From Sulfitobacter sp043557345 (GTDB taxonomy: Bacteria; Pseudomonadota; Alphaproteobacteria; Rhodobacterales; Rhodobacteraceae): DNA of 64,000 nucleotides. The translations under genes and the position numbers were made by a program. The notes beneath the pieces are model-generated. The model did not search any database, was not told the origin of the DNA, and was given only the letters and a program-made list of their open reading frames with translations. The stretch is from the NCBI RefSeq assembly GCF_043557345.1, contig NZ_JBIFFV010000001.1:620001-684000 (forward strand). The letters are read 5' to 3'. Shown here one piece after another: positions 58,397 to 64,000 of this stretch. Position 1 is the first letter of the stretch, and each line of letters begins with the position of its first letter.

Positions 58397-59484
58397 AGCA
58401 GATGCCCCGATTTCGCGGCTTTGGTGGCCAGATAGGCGCTGTTGTGGCGGTTCTCGCCCACGGCCAGCGGGACGCGCTCGGTCACGGCGATGCCGCTTTG
58501 CTCCATCATGCCCACCTTGCGGGGGTTGTTGGTCAGCAGGCGCACGGCTGAGAAGCCCATCGAGCGTAGGATATCGGCCCCGAGGCGGAAATCGCGCTCG
58601 TCATCCTCGAACCCCAGCCGATGATTGGCCTCGACCGTGTCGAAGCCCTGATCCTGCAAGGAATAGGCGCGCATCTTATTGGCAAGCCCGATGCCGCGCC
58701 CCTCTTGGTTGAGGTACAAAAGCACGCCATGCCCTTCGCCGCCCATCTGCGCCAGCGCGGCGCGCAGCTGCGGGCCGCAGTCGCATTTCAGGCTGCCCAT
58801 CAGATCGCCGGTGAAACAGGCCGAATGCAGGCGGCAAAGCACCGGTGCGTCGCGGGCAGGGCGGCCAATTTCGATGGCGTAATGCTCCTCGCCGCCATCT
58901 TCGGGGCGGAAGATATGCAGACGCCCGGCCTCGGAGACCTCCATCGGCAAGCGGGCGTTCACCACCGGATGCAGCGCGCTGCGCTCGGCGAGGATCGGTG
59001 CGGCGGCGCTGAGGTTAATCAAGGTCAGCCCATGCGTCCGCGCGAAATCGGCCCCCTGCGGCAGGTCGAGCACCAGCGCGGCGGGCAGCATCCGCGCGGC
59101 TTTCACCAGATCGAGCGCAGCGCAATGCGCGGCCGTATCACCGCCCCGCGCAGTCTGAAGCGGCCCTTTCATCGGGGCGCGCAGGTCGTCCGCCGGGTCG
59201 GCGATGCTTTGAACCCATGCCGGGGTCGCTCCCTCAGGCAGCAGCACCCGGGCAAGATTGCCATCATAGGCCCGCGCCTTGAGCGTCTCGGCCCGCCGCG
59301 CGGTGATCGCCAGCACCGGCGCACCGCCCAAGGCCAGCACATCCGCAAGGCGCTGCGCCGTCAGCGTCTCGGCCGCCAGCACAAGGGCGGCCTGCGCCCC
59401 ATCCGCCAGAACCACGGGCACGCCCATGCGCAGATCGGCCCGCGCACGCGCCAGTTGTTCGGTGATGTCCGGGGCGAAACTCAT
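58393..59484 (-). CDS. ribA: GTP cyclohydrolase II with degenerate RibB-like N-terminal domain
   Basis: A 363-residue enzyme making the riboflavin precursor from GTP. The C-terminal GCHII domain is intact: zinc C223, C234 and C236 (CFTGDLMGSLKCDCG), NQEGRGIGLANKM and TNNPRKVGMM. The N-terminal 200 residues align with DHBP synthase (ARADLRMGVPVVLADGA) but lack its acidic DDEDRENEGD metal motif, so only GCHII activity is expected. Start at MSFAPDITEQ; the TTG upstream is less likely. Confidence 0.93.
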   Translation of the reverse strand: MSFAPDITEQLARARADLRMGVPVVLADGAQAALVLAAETLTAQRLADVLALGGAPVLAITARRAETLKARAYDGNLARVLLPEGATPAWVQSIADPADDLRAPMKGPLQTARGGDTAAHCAALDLVKAARMLPAALVLDLPQGADFARTHGLTLINLSAAAPILAERSALHPVVNARLPMEVSEAGRLHIFRPEDGGEEHYAIEIGRPARDAPVLCRLHSACFTGDLMGSLKCDCGPQLRAALAQMGGEGHGVLLYLNQEGRGIGLANKMRAYSLQDQGFDTVEANHRLGFEDDERDFRLGADILRSMGFSAVRLLTNNPRKVGMMEQSGIAVTERVPLAVGENRHNSAYLATKAAKSGHLL

Positions 59485-59541
59485 GGTTTGTTGCAACTCC
59501 GCAAAGGCTTCCCCGTCTATCTAGGTTATATCGCAAGGAAT

Positions 59542-59553
59542 TGAAACATTTCA
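59542..59553. promoter_or_regulatory. Palindrome in the ribA/response-regulator divergent promoter
   Basis: TGAAA-ca-TTTCA, a perfect 12-bp palindrome, lies midway between divergent ribA and the OmpR-type regulator gene. A TTGACA hexamer starts at 59561 in the rightward direction, without a good partner box. Could be an autoregulatory operator; weak evidence. Confidence 0.3.
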
Positions 59554-59646
59554 CGCTTTGTTGACACGAGGCTGTGAGACAGCAGTCACATCCCTTGTTC
59601 GGGCACCGCCCAAGGCGCATGTATAAGACAACAGACGGAGAGACAG

Positions 59647-60333
59647 ATGGCCCAGCTTAAGAAAATCCTGCTTGTCGATGACGACGATGATTTGCGCGAA
59701 GCGCTGAGCGAGCAGTTGATCATGACCGAGGATTTCGACGTTTTCGAAGCGGCCAATGGCACAGAGGCGATGGCCAAGGCGAAAGAAGCGCTTTACGATC
59801 TCATCATCCTCGACGTGGGCCTCCCCGATACCGATGGCCGTGAGTTGTGCCGTCTGATGCGCAAACAGGGGGTGAAAAGCCCGATCCTGATGCTCACAGG
59901 CCATGACACCGATGCCGACACGATCCTCGGCCTTGATGCCGGGGCGAATGACTATGTCACCAAGCCGTTCAAATTCCCGGTCCTTCTGGCTCGCATCCGC
60001 GCGCAGCTGCGCCAGCATGAACAGTCCGAAGATGCCGTGTTCCAGTTGGGGCCCTACACGTTCAAACCCGCGATGAAGGTGCTGACCACGGAGGACGACC
60101 GCAAGGTGCGTCTGACCGAGAAAGAGACCAATATCCTCAAGTTCCTCTACCGCTCGAATGACGGTGTTGTGCCGCGCGATGTCCTGCTGCATGAGGTCTG
60201 GGGCTATAACGCGGGCGTCACGACGCATACGCTTGAAACCCATATCTACCGCCTGCGACAGAAGATCGAGCCTGACCCCTCGAACGCCCGTTTGCTGGTG
60301 ACGGAATCCGGTGGCTATCGCCTGATGGCGTAA
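59647..60333 (+). CDS. OmpR/PhoB-type response regulator (orphan)
   Basis: A 228-residue two-component regulator. Receiver: D11/D12 acidic pocket, phosphorylation site D56 (LIILDVGLPDTDG), T/K switch residues in MLTGHD and VTKPFKFP. Output: winged helix with LTEKETNILKFLYRS and THTLETHIYRLRQKIE, ending VTESGGYRLMA. No sensor kinase adjoins, so it is an orphan. The closest guess is the CenR-like alphaproteobacterial group controlling the envelope, but I cannot confirm. Start at MAQLKKILLV. Confidence 0.92.
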   Translation: MAQLKKILLVDDDDDLREALSEQLIMTEDFDVFEAANGTEAMAKAKEALYDLIILDVGLPDTDGRELCRLMRKQGVKSPILMLTGHDTDADTILGLDAGANDYVTKPFKFPVLLARIRAQLRQHEQSEDAVFQLGPYTFKPAMKVLTTEDDRKVRLTEKETNILKFLYRSNDGVVPRDVLLHEVWGYNAGVTTHTLETHIYRLRQKIEPDPSNARLLVTESGGYRLMA

Positions 60334-60359
60334 AAACCGGGAACCAATTCCGACCCCCG

Positions 60360-60487
60360 TGGTTGGAATACCTGAGAGGCGGGGTTTTCATGACCCGCAC
60401 CTCGGTTTGAAGCCCGACTTTTGTACCCGGGTATAGGTACATACCTCCCTGTTGGACTGGCCGGGCCTTTGCGCCCGGTCTTTTTTT
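60360..60487 (+). ncRNA. Possible small RNA or structured 3' UTR with terminator
   Basis: Within the 298-base gap between the regulator and xthA lies a structured stretch: a hairpin at 60371-60405 (about 12 bp with three single bulges, loop around tttcatg), the palindrome tacccgggta near 60424-60433, and a terminator hairpin at 60459-60480 (6-8 bp, loop ctttgc) followed by seven T. It could be an independent small RNA or the 3' end of the regulator mRNA. No ORF with coding character is present. Confidence 0.45.
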
Positions 60488-60631
60488 GGGGGAGTGGCGG
60501 CTTTGGCTGCCCCGGCCCGGGACAAGCCGCAGGCGATGGCCGTGACCGTAAGGAAGCCCCCCATTTCCGCATGGCACCCCCGCGCCGCCCGCGTTACTGT
60601 GCCGAACCACCCCCAGACCGGAGCCTGCCCC

Positions 60632-61420
60632 ATGTCCTTTACCCTCGCCACTTGGAACATCAACTCCGTCCGCCTGCGCGAGCCTTTGGTGCTGAAACTG
60701 CTCGCCGAACACGGGCCGGATGTTCTGTGCCTGCAAGAATGCAAAAGTCCCGTGGACAAGATCCCCGTCGAGGCGTTCAAGGCGGCGGGCTACACGCATA
60801 TGGTCGCGCGCGGCCAGAAGGGCTACAACGGGGTGGCGATCCTATCGAAACTGCCCTTGTTGGATGCGGGCGATCAGGATTTCGCCATGCTGGGCCACGC
60901 GCGCCATGTCGCGGCCAAGCTGGAGAACGGCGCCACGATCCACAACTTCTACGTCCCCGCAGGCGGCGACAAACCCGACCGCGAGATTAATGAGAAGTTT
61001 GGCCAAAAGCTCGATTACCTCTCGGAAATGCGCGACTGGTTTCATGGCGACAAGCCCGAAAAGTCGATCCTCGTGGGCGACCTTAACATCGCCCCGCGTG
61101 AGGATGACGTCTGGGACCATAAGAAGCTGCTGAAGATTGTCAGCCACACCCCGGTCGAGGTTGAAGCGCTTGGCGCGGTGCAGGATGCGGGCAATTGGGT
61201 CGACATCACCCGGCAGGATGTGCCTGAGGGCAATCTCTATAGCTGGTGGTCCTACCGCGCCGCCGATTGGGATGCCGCCGACAAGGGCCGCAGGCTGGAT
61301 CATATCTGGGCCACATCCGATATCGCGCAGGCCGGACACTCCAGCCATATTGTCCGCGATGCGCGCGGTTGGGAGAAACCCAGCGACCACGCACCGGTTT
61401 TTGCCAGTTTTGACCTTTGA
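60632..61420 (+). CDS. xthA: Exodeoxyribonuclease III
   Basis: A 262-residue Mg-dependent AP endonuclease / 3'-5' exonuclease for base-excision repair. Motifs: NINSVRLRE near the start, LQECKSPVDKIP with the metal-binding glutamate, VGDLNIAPREDDVWDHK with the catalytic Asp/Asn, and RLDHIWATSD and SDHAPVFASF with the catalytic histidine. Start at MSFTLATW; the longer frame upstream includes the terminator region. A 55-base gap precedes the thioredoxin gene. Confidence 0.96.
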   Translation: MSFTLATWNINSVRLREPLVLKLLAEHGPDVLCLQECKSPVDKIPVEAFKAAGYTHMVARGQKGYNGVAILSKLPLLDAGDQDFAMLGHARHVAAKLENGATIHNFYVPAGGDKPDREINEKFGQKLDYLSEMRDWFHGDKPEKSILVGDLNIAPREDDVWDHKKLLKIVSHTPVEVEALGAVQDAGNWVDITRQDVPEGNLYSWWSYRAADWDAADKGRRLDHIWATSDIAQAGHSSHIVRDARGWEKPSDHAPVFASFDL

Positions 61421-61474
61421 ATCGCGCCCCTGCACGTCCATATAAGGCCAAACGCGATTAGCGAGGATGACAGC

Positions 61475-62395
61475 ATGACCGACCTGAACCTTTCCACCGC
61501 CGCCCCTGCGGATGGCGATCTGATCAAGGACACGACCGAGGCGACCTTCATGGCTGATGTGGTCGACGCCTCGCAAACGGTGCCGGTGATCGTTGATTTC
61601 TGGGCGCCGTGGTGCGGCCCATGTAAGACGCTTGGCCCGATGCTGGAAGACGCCGTGCGCGCGACCAAAGGCGCGGTGAAGATGGTGAAGGTCAATGTCG
61701 ATCAAGCCCAGAACATCGCCGGTCAGTTGCAAATCCAATCAATCCCCACGGTCTATGCCTTCTACAAAGGCCAGCCGGTCGATGGGTTCCAAGGCGCGCT
61801 GCCGCAGTCCGAGATCAAAGCCTTCGTCGACCGGGTGGTAAAAGCCGGGGGCGGCGAAGCGCCCGGTGACACGCTGGCCGATGCCGTTGCCGCCGCCGAA
61901 GAGATGCTTGCCGAAGGGGCCGCCACGGATGCGGCGCAGACCTTTGCCGCGATCCTCGAAGAAGACCCGATGAACGCGCCTGCCTATGGCGGCATGGTCC
62001 GGTCCCACATCGCCATGGGCGCATTGGATCAAGCCGAAGCGCTGCTGAACGGCGCGCCGATCGAAATCTCCAAGGCCCCCGAACTCGAAGCCGCCCATGC
62101 CCAGTTGCAACTGGCGCATCAGGCCGCCGATGCCGGCCCCGTGGCCGAGTTGACCGAGCAGGTCGAGGCCAATCCCGACGATCATCAGGCGCGCTTCGAT
62201 CTGGCCCAAGCGCTCTATGCCCATAACAATGCCGAGGCTGCCGTCGACCACCTGCTAGAGCTTTTCCGCCGCGATCGGGAGTGGAACGAGGGCGCCGCCA
62301 AGGCGCAGCTTTTCACTATTTTCGAGGCACTTAAGCCCAATGACCCGGTGGTGCTGAATGGCCGTCGCAAACTGTCGTCAATGATATTTGCCTGA
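61475..62395 (+). CDS. Thioredoxin-fold protein with C-terminal helical repeat (YbbN/CnoX-like)
   Basis: A 306-residue protein. Residues 20-135 form a thioredoxin domain with active site W-C47-G-P-C50-K. The C-terminal 170 residues are helical repeats (AAEEMLAEGAATDAAQTF, DDHQARFDLAQALYAHNNAEAAVDHLLELFRRDREWN), the TPR-like arrangement of YbbN/CnoX co-chaperones. Here, unlike E. coli CnoX, both cysteines are present, so redox activity is possible. Four-gene order with LON-domain, Trm112-like and ubiH-type genes is common in this lineage. Confidence 0.92.
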   Translation: MTDLNLSTAAPADGDLIKDTTEATFMADVVDASQTVPVIVDFWAPWCGPCKTLGPMLEDAVRATKGAVKMVKVNVDQAQNIAGQLQIQSIPTVYAFYKGQPVDGFQGALPQSEIKAFVDRVVKAGGGEAPGDTLADAVAAAEEMLAEGAATDAAQTFAAILEEDPMNAPAYGGMVRSHIAMGALDQAEALLNGAPIEISKAPELEAAHAQLQLAHQAADAGPVAELTEQVEANPDDHQARFDLAQALYAHNNAEAAVDHLLELFRRDREWNEGAAKAQLFTIFEALKPNDPVVLNGRRKLSSMIFA

Positions 62396-62422
62396 GGCTT
62401 CGGTCGCGCTAAGTCCCTTGTC

Positions 62423-63067
62423 ATGATCAAGCCAGCAGAACTGCCCAAGACTATTGCTATCTTTCCGTTGGCAGGGGCGCTGCTGCTGCCCCGCTCGCGG
62501 CTGCCGCTGCATATCTTTGAGCCGCGTTACCTTCAGATGATCGAAGATGCGCTCAAGACCGACACGCGGTTGATCGGCATGGTCCAGCCCAACGAACTGC
62601 CCGGCCGGGACGGTCATGGGCTGCACCAGATCGGCTGCGCGGGCCGCATCACTCAGTTTTCCGAGACCGAGGATGGCCGCTATATGGTGACCTTGGGCGG
62701 CGTCTCGCGCTTTCGCGTGGTGGAGGAGATCGAAGGCTTTTCCCCCTATCGCCGCTGCGATGTGAATTGGTCGGGCTTTGACCGCGACTTGGGCGAAGAT
62801 GAGATCGACGACAGCTTTGATCGGGCGCGCTTCCTTGACCTATTGGGGCGCTATTTCGACAGCCGCGGGCTTTCCGCCGATTGGGACACCTTGAAAGATG
62901 CCGAGGATGAGTTGCTGATCAACTCCCTTTCGATGATGCTGGAGTTCGAGGCCGAGGATAAACAGGCGCTGTTGGAAGCGCCTTCGCTGGAGACCCGGCG
63001 GGAGACATTGGTGACATTGATCGAATTCGCGATGCGCGGCGGTCAGGAAGAGGGCTTGATGCAATGA
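62423..63067 (+). CDS. LON N-terminal (substrate-binding) domain protein
   Basis: A 214-residue protein made of the Lon N-domain alone, without ATPase or peptidase parts. Recognisable: IAIFPLAGALLLPRSRLPLHIFEPRY, IGMVQPNE, GCAGRITQFSETEDGRY and LGGVSRFRVVEEI. The stand-alone domain may bind misfolded protein; function not established. ATGA overlap with the Trm112-like gene. Confidence 0.93.
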   Translation: MIKPAELPKTIAIFPLAGALLLPRSRLPLHIFEPRYLQMIEDALKTDTRLIGMVQPNELPGRDGHGLHQIGCAGRITQFSETEDGRYMVTLGGVSRFRVVEEIEGFSPYRRCDVNWSGFDRDLGEDEIDDSFDRARFLDLLGRYFDSRGLSADWDTLKDAEDELLINSLSMMLEFEAEDKQALLEAPSLETRRETLVTLIEFAMRGGQEEGLMQ

Positions 63068-63246
63068 CGGATGCGACCGTTCAATTCGACCGCCGGATGC
63101 TGGAGGCATTGATCTGCCCGCGCACCCAGACGACGCTGACCTATGACGCAGAAAAGCAAGAGTTGGTGTCGAAAGCCGCCGGTCTGGCCTATCCGATCCG
63201 CAACGGCATTCCCGTCATGCTGCCGGACGAGGCCCGGCCTCTGTAA
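63064..63246 (+). CDS. Trm112-like protein with a single cysteine
   Basis: A 60-residue protein aligned to the Trm112/YcaR family (LEALICPRTQTTLTYDAEKQ, LAYPIRNGIPVML). Trm112 proteins bind zinc through four cysteines and partner methyltransferases; here only one cysteine (ICPRTQ) remains, as in many alphaproteobacterial members, so no zinc site is expected. The partner is unknown. Follows the LON-domain gene with ATGA overlap. Confidence 0.9.
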   Translation: MTDATVQFDRRMLEALICPRTQTTLTYDAEKQELVSKAAGLAYPIRNGIPVMLPDEARPL

Positions 63247-63261
63247 AGGGGCGCGGCTGCG

Positions 63262-64000
63262 TTAGAGGGGCTTGCCACGCATCAATCGGGGCAGCTCGCC
63301 TGTCAGCCCTGCGGCTTCGCGGATAAAGGTTCGGCGCAGGCCGGGCAGGGCGTTGATCGCGGCCATGCCCATGTCGCGGGCCAGCCGCAAGAGCGCATTA
63401 TCATTCGAAAACAGCCGGTTGAAACTGTCGGTCGCCAGTGCAAGGCTGGCATTGTCGAACCGCCGCCATTCCTGATAGCGCGCCAATACCGTGGCGCCTC
63501 CGGGGTCTTCGCCCCGGCGAACCGCATCGGCGATCACCTCGGCCAAGGCCGCCACATCGCGCAGACCCGCGTTCAGCCCCTGACCGGCGATGGGATGCAC
63601 CCCATGGGCCGCGTCGCCCAAAAGCGCCACGCGCGGGGCGGTCATGGAATGGGCCAGCGACAGGCCGAGCGGATAGCTGTAGCGCGGGCCGGTCAGCGAA
63701 AGCTCCCCCAGAAAACTGCCAAAGCGGGGGCGCAGCACATCGAGGTATTGCGCATCCGGCAGGGCGTTGATCGCGGCGGCATTGGCGCTGGCCTCGCTCC
63801 AGACGATCAGGGAGCGGTTGCCGGTCAGCGGCAGGATCGCCAGCGGGCCGGGGGGCATGAAGAATTGATGCGCGATGCCATGATGCGGCTTTTCGTGATC
63901 CACCACGCAGACAAGCGCCGTTTGACCATAGGACCATGCGACACGCTTGATGCGCGCGCGCTCCGCCGTGCCGCTGCCGCGGCCATCGGCCCCTACGGCC
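63262..64000 (-). CDS. UbiH/UbiF/COQ6-family FAD monooxygenase (5' end outside window)
   Basis: The C-terminal 246 residues of a ubiquinone-ring hydroxylase; the start lies right of the window. Typical stretches are SYGQTALVCVVDHEKPHHGIAHQFF and the second FAD motif RVALLGDAAHGVHPIAGQGLNAGLRDVAALAEV. Which ring position it hydroxylates cannot be told. The frame continues open to the window edge. Converges with the Trm112-like gene. Confidence 0.94.
   Translation of the reverse strand, partial: AVGADGRGSGTAERARIKRVAWSYGQTALVCVVDHEKPHHGIAHQFFMPPGPLAILPLTGNRSLIVWSEASANAAAINALPDAQYLDVLRPRFGSFLGELSLTGPRYSYPLGLSLAHSMTAPRVALLGDAAHGVHPIAGQGLNAGLRDVAALAEVIADAVRRGEDPGGATVLARYQEWRRFDNASLALATDSFNRLFSNDNALLRLARDMGMAAINALPGLRRTFIREAAGLTGELPRLMRGKPL

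Noticed and set aside
59561..59589. TTGACA as a sigma-70 -35 box for the response regulator
   Set aside because: No acceptable -10 hexamer at 16-18 bases; kept only as a mention in the palindrome entry.
1..64000. CRISPR array, insertion sequence, prophage, integron or secondary-metabolite cluster
   Set aside because: No regularly spaced repeats, transposase or integrase genes, phage structural genes or NRPS/PKS domains seen anywhere in the window.

Overview
The window is GC-rich, densely packed chromosomal DNA from an alphaproteobacterium, most likely a marine member of the Rhodobacteraceae (Roseobacter group, perhaps near Sulfitobacter). Support for this: a CcrM-type GANTC methyltransferase directly after rnhB; the imelysin / di-heme DUF1111 / imelysin / DUF1513 iron block; alphaproteobacterial families DUF2794, DUF2125, DUF3576 and DUF4170; a mutY-dciA-dsbA block; and an alphaproteobacterial-style Kdo transferase/LpxK pair. 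The genus is inference. I see no tRNA, rRNA, CRISPR array, insertion sequence, prophage or plasmid replication gene. About 70 genes fill the window, many joined by 4-base ATGA overlaps.

Layout. 1-2.4 kb: end of a type I secretion ABC exporter and its HlyD partner. 2.5-6.1 kb: RidA-like protein, GDPD phosphodiesterase, FemAB-like protein, pterin dehydratase and an MscS channel. A repeat of two related GC hairpins (6127-6251) separates these from a peroxiredoxin. 6.9-8.7 kb: flavin reductase and rsmD. 8.8-14.5 kb: an iron block with imelysin, Bfd, bacterioferritin, di-heme oxidoreductase, second imelysin and DUF1513 protein. 14.5-19.1 kb: map, sfsA, a CinA-N protein, an acetyltransferase, an AhpD-like protein and an OmpA-domain protein. 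19.1-25.4 kb: Lrp regulator divergent from an MFS transporter, then a leftward run (AEC transporter, fghA, UPF0178, HAD, cyclodeaminase) and an I78-type lipoprotein.

25.4-34 kb: paaI-paaK with an operator-like palindrome, DUF2794, NlpC/P60 and leucyl aminopeptidase genes, an HPt-like orphan, beta-carbonic anhydrase, asd, and a membrane protein ending in an OmpR-type winged helix, paired with a small secreted protein. 34-36.1 kb: rnhB and ccrM with GANTC sites in the leader. 36.1-41.3 kb: orphan receiver, alkB, mutY, dciA, dsbA, CaiB transferase. 41.3-47.6 kb: a leftward envelope cluster (DUF2125, pmbA, cysQ-like, DUF4170, waaA, lpxK). 47.7-50.7 kb: SDR, enoyl-CoA hydratase, HNH nuclease, TIGR03862 flavoprotein. 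50.7-55.9 kb: GST, holA, lptE, leuS, DUF3576. 56-64 kb: porin, YggS, L,D-transpeptidase, ribA, OmpR-type regulator, a possible small RNA, xthA, thioredoxin, LON-domain protein, Trm112-like protein and the end of a ubiH-family gene.

Most of the window is ordinary core genome. The least explained parts are the membrane-anchored winged-helix protein with its repeat-bearing divergent promoter, the HPt-like orphan, the structured terminator-ended stretch at 60.36-60.49 kb, and the hairpin repeat at 6.1-6.25 kb. I found nothing I could defend as a wholly new multi-gene system.
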